Shown here one piece after another: positions 11,936 to 22,287 of a stretch of 64,000 nucleotides of DNA. The stretch comes from Isoetes taiwanensis (Eukaryota > Streptophyta > Lycopodiopsida > Isoetales > Isoetaceae): positions 21,990,988 through 22,054,987 of the forward strand of contig JAJEKV010000016.1 in NCBI GenBank assembly GCA_021234155.1, written 5' to 3'. The notes under the pieces were generated by a model. The model had not been told where the DNA came from. It saw only the letters and a program-made list of their open reading frames with translations, and ran no database searches. The first letter of the stretch is position 1. Every line of letters starts with the position of its first letter. A program made the position numbers and the translations under genes.

Positions 11936-14164
11936 CACATTGTTATTATTTATGAATGTAAAACATGTGGTCGGGCATTTCTCTACTTTATCTATTAGTA
12001 TCAAGTTTTATGACTAATATCATTGAAATTGTCAACTCGACACCAAGCTGCACATCAACATAAAGGTTCTGCTTTTTTCATTTGCACTAAGAGTCCACCA
12101 TCTTCTAAAGATGCCAATGTCTTCTAGACGACTCTTGGTGGCCTACTTCTAGTCACCTGCTTGGGCTTCATCATCATTGTACTCTACCAACCAGCAAAGC
12201 TAATTAGCAATGTTGAATAGATTTTGGACCTCCAAATCCAAATGCTTCCTGAATCTTTCTTAGTAAGGCCTCTTTTCACAATACTTTCCCTGACAACCAG
12301 ACTATTCTTCCACCTGGGATGGAAGAGGGCCAACATAAAAAAGCTAAACCCTTCCAAGATGCACATATTAAATGTAAGAAATCTGTTAGAGCAACATCAA
12401 AGAGCAATGCGGTCACACACCCCAACGCCCTGGGAGACAGCAGTGCAACATTTGAGCTAAAGCCAACCATTTCTCACAGGTCATCTTTGTACATTTTGAG
12501 GTTACAACGGAAATGCTAAATATGACACAAGTCTGCTTAACCATTGCGAAATCATCGCAATGAAAGTGTCTAAGATGCAATGTTTCCCCGATAGTATTGC
12601 CAAAAAGCTCATGTTCCTGACTCTCCATCGTGTTCATTGGGACAATCTTTAGTACCATCGAGGATTATGAAAAGTTAAATTAGACTGATGACTGTTGGTT
12701 TTGCATTACCATTCTCTCTAACAAGTGCAATGGTTAAATTTCAATGAATTGACAAGGAGAAGTTTCTGAATATTTGCACCTGGTGTTGCTGGGTATTTAA
12801 AATTGACATTCTGGAATACTACCAGGAATCAATCCCTTTGGATCAGAAAACCTATATAAGGTTGATGATTGATCACTTCGAAGATCTTATATATAAGCAG
12901 CATATCCTGCAGAAAATGTGCTAACATAGGGTGAAGTCTGACCGAGCGAAGGCGCACATGAGATGCAGATTATCAAACCCTGAAGGAAGATATTTCTTCT
13001 AAGATAACAACTAATGCTAATGTAAGAATTATAAACATGACCCCCGTAAGGACTGCAAAGATCGCATGGAGAAAAGAACAGCCCTGATTCATTCGTACCA
13101 ATGGGCTATTGCGTAGCTGCTGGGCATTATTAGCACTCCAACACCCGATCAGCGAAGCCCTGGTAACTACCTTATTTATTTTGATAAATTGTTTCAGCAA
13201 CCTTCCTTTTGCCTGCAAAATATGCAACCTTGATTATAGAATTAGCTTTGTGAGGCACAATCCATTACATTGTGGATGCGGTGAAGAATATCTGACATAC
13301 TGTTCTGGTGCCATCAACCACTTGCTCAACAATGGTATTTTCTGCTGCAATGCCAGTGGAAGCATGACTGCTATCATAATCAGGGTAAGCTTCCAACCCC
13401 TTATCAAGGCTGTTATGAAGCCACAGGTTTGTATTGCATGTTTGTCTACATTTGATATTCTCAGATGCAGCGTGGCTGATGTGGCTGGGATCATTGAGTT
13501 ACAAGCCTGTTCAGGTCAAGATGCTGAAAGGATGTCAAAAAAGATATGTTGAAGGAAAGAGGAAAAGGAAAAAGATTTATTAACATTTGCTGACGGTCCA
13601 TAGGTCTACGCTACCAAACGCATACAACATTTTGAGCCTGCTAGGAGGTTGTGAGCCTGACCTTCGAGGCATTTGATGTAACTTGTTGCAAGAAAACTTG
13701 TTCAGAAGTCTGCTTGGAGATGTCACATTTCTGACCACCTTAAAACAAGCTCTGATGTCAGTTCATGGCATCTTTCTGTTCTGTAGGGGCTGTGCGTGCT
13801 TTGAAAGTCGTGAAGGTTATGTCTCCTCCTTAAACTGAGAAATACAAGTCATCTCCATAAAATATTGAGCTCTTGATGTCTCTTTATTGAGAATGTTGCT
13901 TTTCAAATTTGTGACAAACTGGAGCTACGCGTTTGTGGTCATAATATTTCACGATTGTTGCAAAGAAGCTGTAGAAAACCCACATGCATAGGTATGTTGG
14001 AGGAAGGACACATCAGCAGTCTACATATTGATGTATATGATGTGGTATATCAACATATATAAGTATATATATACAAGAAATTTAATGCGTCCTACGGTGC
14101 ATGTTCGAGTTTTAGCATGTTCCTATGCTGCAAGTTCTTGTCGTGCCCTACATTCTAAAAGAAT
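11936..14164. other. Intergenic; one region open on both strands (12973-13552)
   Basis: The 13109-13552 plus frame (147 codons) overlaps minus frames at 12973-13494 that encode two hydrophobic segments. Neither side has a recognisable domain or convincing splice sites, so no gene is called. A charged plus-strand frame at 12319-12519 is similarly unsupported. Confidence 0.3.
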
Positions 14165-14580
14165 GTCTTGAGAATAGTCTAAATTCATAGATTCTCTAAG
14201 ATTCTACTAAGGTTCTCTTGGAGGTTTCGTGGAGATTCCTCTACATTTTATAAGATTCCCTCTAGATTCCATTAGATTTCCGTAGATTCTTCAAGATTCT
14301 ATGACGATCCCCTTAGATTCTCTTAGATCCCTTTAGATTTTATGAGATTGCCTTAGGTTCCCTTATATTATATGAGATTCAAAGAGATTCTATAAAGATT
14401 TCCCCTAGATACTCTAAGATTTCATCAACATTTTTTTAGATTGCCTTAGATCATTATGAAGATTCCCTTAGATCCCCTAGATTTTAAGAGATTCCCTTAG
14501 GCTTGTAAATATTTTTCTAGATTCTCTCACATTTTATGAGATTTTCTTAGATTCTGTTAGATTCTCCTAGATTCCTTTAT
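14165..14580 (+). repeat. GATTC/TAGATTC array, copy 2
   Basis: Same style as the array at 2140-3170: TAGATTCTCTAAGATTC, TTTATGAGATTCCCTTAG and similar variants, with no coding frame. It passes without a break into the TTCTAGAA array at 14581. Confidence 0.8.
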
Positions 14581-14880
14581 ATTCTAGAACTTTTTAGAAC
14601 ATTCTAAGACTTTCTGGAACATTCTAAGACTTTCTGGAACATTCTGAGACTTTCAAAATATCCTAGAACTTTCTGGAAGTATTTCCCTAGATTCTCTTAC
14701 CTTCCCATGGATTCCCACATTCTCGAACATTCTAGAACCTATTAGAACAATTTGAAACTTTCTGGAAGAATTTTCATAGATTCCCCCAGATTCTCTTATG
14801 TTCTAGGATTTTCTAGAATATTTTGGAACTTTCTAGAAGATTCTAGAACTTTCTAGAGCCTTCCAGAACATTCTAGAACT
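14581..14880 (+). repeat. 10-bp-phased TTCnnGAA array resembling extended heat shock elements
   Basis: The repeat unit is TTCTAGAACT with variants. At 14811-14880 seven consecutive 10-mers keep the TTCnnGAAnn pattern, and 14831-14880 holds ten alternating TTC/GAA half sites, nine of them exact. A second run lies at 14582-14655. The consensus bound by heat shock factors is alternating nGAAn/nTTCn units, so the match to that binding pattern is seen directly; any regulatory role is inference. No gene start lies close downstream; the nearest coding-like sequence is the transposon-like gene at 15.6 kb. Confidence 0.6.
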
Positions 14881-14970
14881 CTTCTGGACTAGTTAGAATG
14901 TTATACTCCATTTTATCTTAACTGTATTGTTACTCTTAAGTATAATTGAAACATAAATTATTCATAGAAT

Positions 14971-15430
14971 TAATGCGTAGTCTAGTGGTTAGAATGGGGG
15001 GTTGGGGGGCCAATGACCAGGGTTCAAATCCCCCACACAACATAAAAATTTTAAAAGCCTTTCCTTAAAGGATGAGCATTCAACGTGGGCCATAGGATCT
15101 TGGACCCGATCAAGGGCCGAGATCGTGCCATGTGGCAAAAATCTAAAGCAACATGAGCCGTAGGATCCTAGATCGACGATCAAGATCAAGAACAACTGGA
15201 CCGTAGGATCGATTACATATAATTCCCAAAGCCATGTGCAGTAGGATGTGTCCCAAAGCAACGTGGCCAGTAGGATCTCGGGCCCGGCGATCGGGATCAA
15301 ATCAACACGGACCGTAGGATCGCTTACATATAGTCTATACACAAACTCCCAAGCCATCGGGCGTGGGATGCGTCCCAAAGCCCACACGGAGCCGTAGGAT
15401 CTCGGATCAAGCAGGCCGGATTTAGGAGGA
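14971..15430 (+). repeat. tRNA-headed SINE-like unit with CCGTAGGATC repeats
   Basis: An RNA polymerase III A box (TAGTCTAGTGG, 14978-14988) and B box (GGTTCAAATCC, 15021-15031) lie about 32 bases apart, as in a tRNA. No acceptor stem pairs, so it is a tRNA-derived head rather than a functional tRNA. The body (15080-15420) carries six or more variants of CCGTAGGATC, spaced about 45-115 bases apart, several followed by GATCAAG-like text. The minus-strand open frame over this region is explained by the repeats. Confidence 0.6.
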
Positions 15431-15436
15431 CAAACA

Positions 15437-15459
15437 TAAGAACATATGTTGGGGGGCAA
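15437..15459 (+). repeat. Left terminal inverted repeat (candidate)
   Basis: This end contains the TTGGGGGGCAA core at 15449-15459 and a TAAG outer end. It pairs in reverse complement with 21844-21865, with one base of length difference and two to three mismatches. Confidence 0.4.
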
Positions 15460-15608
15460 TTTTTTTTTGGAGCATAGAGTCTTTGGGGGGTGCTTTATGC
15501 CTTTTTTTTCCTAATTTTAGGGTCCATTAACGAAGAACAGCATCGAGCGCAAAAAAACTCGAGCAAATTAAGGAGAGATCGGTAGCCCGCCAAGAATCTC
15601 TTCCCAAA

Positions 15609-18600
15609 ATGTGGCTATCCCTCCAAATTCAGTTTGCATTTCTTTGTATTATCTTTCCTTCTTTTTTTTTTCAAGAACAGATGGATTTGGTTGAGTGGTA
15701 TGCTGCCGAATTTCAAGCAAAGTTTGGGGATTCAGATCCGGAACTTATAGCAAAAGAGCTGGGATTCGATCTTGAAGCTGATGTACCAGAAATCTTGTTA
15801 CAAGAATTTGGGGCATCGAGTGTTGTGGTTGGAAAAGAATTTTCAATTTTAGGAGAGCGACCTTGAGTTCTTCCTTCCGATCATGTAGTTTCCCAGTAAT
15901 TGCAAAAGAAAGTCCTGCTTGGCCATGCAAAAGAAAGTCCTGGCTGGCCATAAGCGTTAGTCCATGTATTCAAGTGAAATGCAAATGTATCTCACCAAAT
16001 ACGACTTGCGGGGAAAATAATGTACGCCAAAAGAAGGATCTGAGAGGAAAAGAAAAGCGAAAGATTAGCACTTGAATGCATCCGGTCCTCCACAGATTAG
16101 CCACTTTCGAACCAAACAAAAGTTGGCAAAAGGTATTACGGATAATATTCATAGTGTATGCAAGAATTTATTTCAAGATGATAGGGATGAAATATTGGCA
16201 AGAACAGGTCAGGGATTGCCTGAAATTGGCATAATGGGACACAAGGAATTGTTTGCGATTAGGCAAGTTGTTGATAATGTGAAGAGATCTTCAAACTAAC
16301 AAGCTAAGAAGGAACGGGATATGACACAAAGCGAGGTCATCTACTCTTGTAATGGTACATTAATAATGCTAGCAATAAGTCCGGAGTTGCAAAGACTTTA
16401 AACATAAAGAGAAGGATTTGTGTATCTTTGCTTTGGACAAGAGGAAAGCAGTTTGCAATTGGTGGGCCACGGTCCATGTTTAAGAGAAAGGATAGAAGTG
16501 ACAAGCTCTCTTTTAAAGATCGAGAGAAAATATATAGTTACTGGGTTTGTAACACAAGAGTATCTCCGAACAAGAAACAAGTTGTGAAGCTTAGGAGAAC
16601 CTCTGAAGGAGTCAAGAATTTCAAGCCATATAGGTTGCATCCCATCCACTTTTTGGAAGAATCTCAGGTTAGTGAACTTTGATATTAGTTTAGAAGTTCC
16701 TAGAATTGTCAATTTACTGCCACATTTGAAGATCAGACATATTTGTTGAAGTGTAAATGTTATAAAAGTTTTTTTGTGTTGGCTTGACGTGCAGGTTGTC
16801 TTCTACAAAAAGTTTCGGAAACAGAATCCTGACATCAAAGTAGGTTTGAGAAGGTTTGAATGCTTGAAACCTTTGTTTGTTAGGAGACTAAAAGATCGTG
16901 AAACATGCATGTGCATTTATCACATGAAGATGGAATTTGTGAGACAGGCATTGAATAGAATTAGAAGAGACATGAACACACATGGAACAAATTGTAAGTG
17001 CAAGTGTTCAATTTGTGGTCTTTGGAGATCTTTGTGAAGCAAAGGAGAAGACTTTCAATAGTGTTAGTGAATTATGGAGGTCAACGGTATGTTCTAAAAG
17101 GCGGATGAGGATCTTTGGCACAAAAGCAAATTGTCTACAACTTGATTGCAGCTCATGTGGAATAAGAAAATTCAAAAGATGTCCAAGGGAGAAGAGCGTT
17201 ATTCGGACAATCGATTGGAAGAACTTTGAGAAGGTATGTACATTGTTTTTGCACTTGTATTCAATATTTGTAATGACATGCAACTTATTTAAACTAAATC
17301 TGAAACTATGAATCGAGGCTTGCTGCGGCAGTTAAAGAGACAATAAAAAGGAATGTGGGAAAGGATGGCTCCATCAAAGAGAAGAGCAAGGATATCATGA
17401 GGCTAGTCTACAAAACAACAACATTGAAAGAATTCATGTCTCATCTTTGAATCCGTCATGAAGCAGTTCATTCCACATAATTACACGTGACTAGGTGGCA
17501 AATGAGAACAATTTAAAAATTGTCTTCAAACATTTCAAAAGTCTTGTGGTTTTATGTTATAGATTTTTTCTAGAGAATTTCTCCTTCAAAGTTCAACGGG
17601 GAAATCCAAAGTATGCATTGGCATAATGACCAATGTTCCATCCTAGTTCATATCACTTACGGACATGCCCAAGAATCGAAATCCCACACATCAAGATTGG
17701 TGACGAGAAAAATAGTGAAAGAGACACATTTCTATATATCGGACGATAAGAAACATGCCGGTTTATTTGTCCGGCATTGTTTGCAAAACCATCACGAGTT
17801 TATGTTGGCGGGGGAGTTAATTTGGCAAAACATGTGTTACGGGTGCGACCGGATGTGCCGCCTGAGTTCAAATCTTCTAGAGCTTTCTACTTCTTGGGAA
17901 GATTCTACAAGCTCAAGGGGATTAAGTTGCGGTGGAACTTCTTTGCCACATCACATGGTAAAGGGAGCATGGCGGGGCTGGAGCTGTCATCAAAAGAATA
18001 TTGACGAGTGAAATGCTTAAAAGGGACAAAGACACCCTTAAGGAATTCGAAGATGTTGTCAACTTTCTCAATTCCTATTTCAAATTGCAAACAAACTTCA
18101 AAGGACTGCAAACAAACTTCAAAGGACTGCAACATACAAAGGTATTAGTTTTATTCCATAGTGTTGAGTCATTTAATATTGAAATTATTTCTTACACCCA
18201 CAAGTTTATTTTAGGTTCTTCCGGCTTGTTAAGTTGGGTGATGTGAGCAGAGATTTGCCATATGAATGTGATACTTTAGCGGTACAAAAAGATTCACACA
18301 ATTAGGCCTTCTTGCCAAGGCAAAACCAAGCCAAATGGCACATAGGCATCTATCATGCTTTTGCAGATTTTGTTGGAGAGAATTATGGTCTAAATGTAGA
18401 CATGCATCTCGGCTTGGAGATTATTCATTGTCAACCCCGATTCCTATGGTTTTTGAGCAGGAATCACCCGTCCCACCATGTACAGGTATGGGGGACAATC
18501 AATGGAAAGCAGAAATGGTTGAAGTAGGTGATAACTTTGTTGTGAATGCTGAGAGGAAGGAAATGATGAGAATGTGGATTTCTAGATAATCAAGTGCTTG

Positions 18601-18920
18601 GCGAACCTAAACACATTGTCCGGCATGCATTTAAGGATTATTGGGGCTCTAAGTTCAACAGGCGGGGAGGTTGTCTTATCAGGTAAATATTACAAGTTCA
18701 TCGGAGATGGTAAGTATGAGTTGTTAGACAATATGCACGATGTAACTTGCTATACACACCTTGTAGTTTGTGCAAAGGTTGAATTGCGGTCGCACATGGT
18801 GAGAAGGGTGTGTTACGCCTCTCCGGGCGATGTACATGAGCAGATTATTGAGTATTTGCCTCCTCCCTCATCCGGAGGCACTCATTGCCGGCCCAGTCTG
18901 AGAGGAGGATTGATGCAATG
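15609..18920 (+). pseudogene. Transposase-like gene with HWHNDQ and FFATSHGKG motifs, broken
   Basis: A multi-exon plus-strand coding region. An N-terminal piece (15681-15866, MDLVEWYAAEFQAKFGD...) is followed by basic segments (16072-16299, 16428-16667). A clean intron at 16668-16794 joins HFLEESQ to VVFYKKFRKQ in frame. Next come FECLKPLFVRR and CMCIYHMKMEF (about 16855-16930), a Cys-rich CKCKCSICG, then CSSCGIRKF. The core has ENFSFKVQ (about 17575), HWHNDQ (17616-17633), FKSSRAFYF and WNFFATSHGKG (17933-17965), and the C-terminal part reaches about 18890. Frameshifts occur near 17025, 17610, 17815 and 17975, with several stops, and the site where an acidic DGC motif would be expected before FKSSRAF is altered. 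From memory, the layout resembles uncharacterised animal proteins with a SHGKGPxDG motif; this is a recollection, not a search. It is probably a dead transposase. Confidence 0.5.
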
Positions 18921-18950
18921 AAGTGAATCCATGCATAAATGTTAATATAA

Positions 18951-19066
18951 CATTGTAAACTTGGGCATGTAACAGCCTTGTAAACTTGGGCATGTAACAG
19001 CCTTGTAAACTTGGGCATGTAACAACCTTAATATAACATTGTAAATTTGGGCATGTAACAGCCTTG
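18951..19066 (+). repeat. 25-bp tandem repeat
   Basis: The unit GTAAACTTGGGCATGTAACA recurs at 18955, 18980 and 19005 (period 25), with a fourth diverged copy at 19041. It lies directly after the transposase-like gene. Confidence 0.85.
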
Positions 19067-19205
19067 TTTTAATATCAAGTGAATCTGGTTGATCAAGTGT
19101 CTTTTTTCTATTGTTTTTCTTGTTGGGTGCCCGGATTGTCAACTGCCTGTATGGAACAGCTGTATGAATTGAACAAATGTTTAAGTAATGAAATTTTACA
19201 AGTGT

Positions 19206-19490
19206 TGGTAGTTAATGTTTAAGTGTCTTCATCATTTCATGAAGTGAAATAACTTGTGTTTTTCTATTTGAGTTCAATAACTTGTGTTTTTGACTTGTGT
19301 TCAATAACTTGTGTTCAATAACTTGTATTATTTCGAGTTCAATAACTTGTATTATTTCGAGTTCAATAACTTGTTTTTGAGTTCAATAACCAGTATTATT
19401 TCGAGTTCAATAACTTGTTGAGTTCAATAACTTGTATTATTTCAAGTTCAATAACTTGTGTTTTTGTATTGAAGACAATAAGTTGTCTGT
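19206..19490 (+). repeat. TTCAATAACTTGT minisatellite
   Basis: About ten copies of GTTCAATAACTTGTATTATT and shorter forms, with spacings of roughly 15-25 bases. The array sits between the 3' ends of the two convergent genes of the candidate transposon. Confidence 0.85.
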
Positions 19491-19898
19491 TTCTATTGTC
19501 TTCTTTGTGTTTATGTTTGTGTTTGTGTAAAGTTTTAATTGCATTTTCAAATATTCCATATTCAAGGCTTCAGTACAATTAACCTGTTGCAAACCACATT
19601 TTCATAAAGAAGACTGCAAACCACATATTCATACAAAAAATGCTCACAAGTTTGACAACCATAAATATTTCATTCATTTGAAAGGCATTTACATTGTGAG
19701 AGGTTCAAGTTTGCTGCCTTTACAAAATAGGCAGTGCAAAAACATTGACATCGTGTCAATGGTTTGACATTCATCCTGTATAAAATAAACATTGTAGTTC
19801 ATGTCATTTGAAAAGGGATCTTCACTCTGCATAATAGTAACATGAAACTGAATTAACATACAAAGTTACAAACCTGGCAAGTTGCAAATATCAATAAG

Positions 19899-21650
19899 TT
19901 ACAAACCTGGCAAGTGTAAAGAGATCTTCTTATGTTTAACAAACTGTTCCAGTGTCATGGCTTCTTCATCACTGTCATCATCACGAGCATCAACATCTTT
20001 GGCAGCAGCAGATGGAATTGAAGATACTGCAACTTGGACAGGAACAGGTAGAGATGGAATTGGAGGTGCTTGAGCTGAAGGGGATTCAACTAATGGTATT
20101 ACAACCCGGAGAGGAACATGAGGAGATTCAAATGAAGGAGCACCCTTTGTAGGAACATTGGCTTCCACACATTGCTGAAATAAAGGTCTTTGGAACTAGA
20201 GGTCTTTGCAGATTCACGGGGGCTTCGAGAAGGTCTTTAAGGGGGGCTTCAAAAGGTGCTGGAACTAGAGGTGCAGCAGTTACAGGGGCTTCAAAAGGTG
20301 CTGCAGTTAAAGGGGCATCAGTAGATGCTGCTGGTTCAAACCACAAATTTGCAATCTGGCTAGAATTGAAGGACTCAGCTTGGTTGCTTAAAGTATCATC
20401 TAACAACAGAAAATGATAATTAGTAGCTGCAATTTAGTAACACATCATTCTTTGAAATGAAATGTAGCACATGTATACCAGAACTCGGTCTAATAATGCT
20501 TACCAGAACTCGGTCAACTTACCAGAACTCGGTCTAATAATGCTTCTGCTAGCATAGGGCTCACGTAGGTGCTGCAAATGTTTAGCCTTCTCTTTGTATT
20601 CAGAAAAATCCAACATTCTGGCCTGCAAGGCATTGTTCAAACCTGATAACTTCTCCTCCATTGCTTTACTGTTGTCAGCCTGTTTTTTCCTTTTCAAAAT
20701 TGTGAGCAAAGACAAACCAAGCTTAGATTCATCATCACAAAGCTTAGCAATACCAATTTCCTCATCTGGAAAGTCTTCAACCATAAGCTGAATATCACGT
20801 TTAACAATTTTAATACTCTTGAAACAGAGGTTGCAGCCTCATCAAAACACGCAAGCAAGCCCTCATTTCTAATTTTCTCAATTTCAACCTCTTTGATTTT
20901 TCTGCTGCAGAGACTTGATGGAATCTTCAAAAGCTAAATATTGACTTCTAAATAAGAGACACCCATATTAATATTCTCCAAAGTAGTGTCTACTTGATCT
21001 GTTTTATGCCTTTTTGTTCCTATTTGAAATCTCAATTCTTTCAAAAGCAAAGGTAGCCCAATCCAACAAATACTTACTTGGGTTCGATTCGGCTCTTCTA
21101 GTGTCTTTTAAAGATAATGCACGGCAAAAAATAGTTCGGCCTCATTGTTTTTCAAACCATCTTGATAAACCACATTAATTAAATCCTTGAGGCGATGTTC
21201 AAACTCGGCCTAATTCGATACTTTTATCTTGTTGTCTTTCTTCACTTCCGTGGTCCAAACTGTCAAGAAATCACCCCTGGTGCAATCTGCCCAAGTTATA
21301 GTGCTTGGATCCTTGCCCTCATTGCACAAGCCCACGATATTCTACAAGCTTTGGATTGTAAGCTTTCCTCATCTGCAAAGCAAGCATCGAGAAAAGTTAG
21401 GCGATTCAAATTAAAAAGAACAAAACAAATAAGTCGGAATCTTCAATCTTTCTTAACTTCAAAGACAAGCGAGAAAAATGGGGAAGGATGACCGCGGGAG
21501 ACATGGATTTTTTACCTCTTGTATGGTAGGCGGCTTGCTTGGTTCTTTGCCGAGGCGCCGATCTTCAAATAAAACCTCGAGGGGTTTGTACCCGCGGCAA
21601 CATCGAAAGCGGGCATGGCAATTATGATAAAGTGCCCGTTGATTCATTGG
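19899..21650 (-). pseudogene. Second gene of the candidate transposon: coiled-coil, Pro/Ala-rich, acidic; broken
   Basis: Minus-strand coding-like blocks run in order. The first is about 21615-21520 (from MPAFDVAAGTNPSRFYLK, ending at a GTAAAA donor-like site). Next is about 21370-21290 (DEESLQSKACRISWACAMRA) and 21195-21100 (FEHRLKDLINVVYQDG..., then a stop). A helical, charged stretch follows (20930-20510; KIKEVEIEKIRNEGLLACF and EEKLSGLNNALQARMLDF). The tail is Pro/Ala-rich (20400-20180), then acidic (DARDDDSDEEAMTLEQFVKH) and ends at 19899. Frameshifts and stops are present. I do not recognise a family. Its position, convergent with the transposase-like gene and inside the same TIRs, suggests an accessory protein; that is inference. 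Confidence 0.4.
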
Positions 21651-21725
21651 CGAAAAAGATCATAGCTCGGCCTCGGATCATAGCATGAAATCATAGGTCC
21701 GGGCTTCCCACGCGAGAAAATGTGC

Positions 21726-21800
21726 GCCAAAAGGAAGAACACAATTGAAAAAAAAAAAACGGGCGGGGGGGGGAGGGAAAAAAAAAAAGAGGGAAAAAAA
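21726..21800. repeat. A/G homopolymer-rich tract
   Basis: Alternating runs of A and G near the right end of the candidate transposon. It is low complexity. Confidence 0.8.
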
Positions 21801-21843
21801 CTTCTTTAGGGGGGTGCTGAAGGGGTGCTTGCCATGCGCATTT

Positions 21844-21865
21844 TTGCCCCCCAATATTGTGCTTA
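21844..21865 (-). repeat. Right terminal inverted repeat (candidate)
   Basis: TTGCCCCCCAA at 21844-21854 is the exact reverse complement of the left core, followed by TATTGTGCTTA. Confidence 0.4.
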
Positions 21866-21871
21866 GACCCA

Positions 21872-21935
21872 TATATATATATAATATAATATAATATAAT
21901 ATAATATAATATAATATAATATAATATAATATATA
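21872..21935. repeat. (ATAAT)n microsatellite
   Basis: A short (AT)n stretch, then about ten copies of a TAATA pentamer. Confidence 0.95.
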
Positions 21936-21971
21936 CAATTGGAGGTCTACCAACGTGTAGAGATTGATCTC

Positions 21972-21998
21972 GGCCGTCCATCTCTGAGATGGACGGCC
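21972..21998. repeat. Perfect 13-bp-arm palindrome
   Basis: GGCCGTCCATCTC at 21972-21984 and GAGATGGACGGCC at 21986-21998 are separated by one T. The GGCCGTCCATCTC text is of a kind widely seen at the ends of plant LTR elements. No element boundary is proven here. Confidence 0.85.
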
Positions 21999-22287
21999 CA
22001 AAAGGTGACACGTCGTAACACCCCAAGCAACCCCCCTTATTTGGGGCTTTTCATCTGGGCCCTTGAAATTGGGGCATTTCATCTGGATCGTCGATTTAAG
22101 CAGACCCATTCTTTTGGGGCTTTTAATCTTGGCCCTTGAAATTGTGTTATTTTATCTTATATTATAAAGTTTTAGCGTATGTCTTGCATCAAACCCTAAT
22201 TTAGATAGTTGAGATCGTCTGATTGCATTTGAAGGCCGAGATTTATCGCACAACTTCCCACCACCATGATTGGCCATGCTCTGATCT

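Larger units (their letters stand above)
15437..21865. mobile_element. Candidate DNA transposon with short TIRs and two convergent degenerate genes
   Basis: Near-matching inverted ends of about 22 bases flank the region. The left end is 15437-15459 and the right end 21844-21865; both share TAAG, then ACA, and an exact TTGGGGGGCAA core. Just inside each end is a GGGGGGTGCT motif: direct at 15484 (15484-15493) and also present at 21809-21820. Between the ends lie a plus-strand transposase-like pseudogene (15.6-18.9 kb) and a minus-strand second gene (21.65-19.9 kb), with tandem repeats at their shared 3' ends. I could not find a target-site duplication, so the exact limits are tentative. The superfamily is not identified. 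Confidence 0.45.

Noticed and set aside
13109-13552. 147-codon plus frame and overlapping hydrophobic minus frames
   Set aside because: I considered a membrane protein exon set on the minus strand, but no conserved motif or convincing splice sites were found.
14989-15459. 156-codon minus-strand frame
   Set aside because: It lies over the tRNA-like head and the CCGTAGGATC repeats; no domain.
18941-19490. CRISPR-like repeat array
   Set aside because: The copies are adjacent tandem repeats without unique spacers, in a plant nuclear context.
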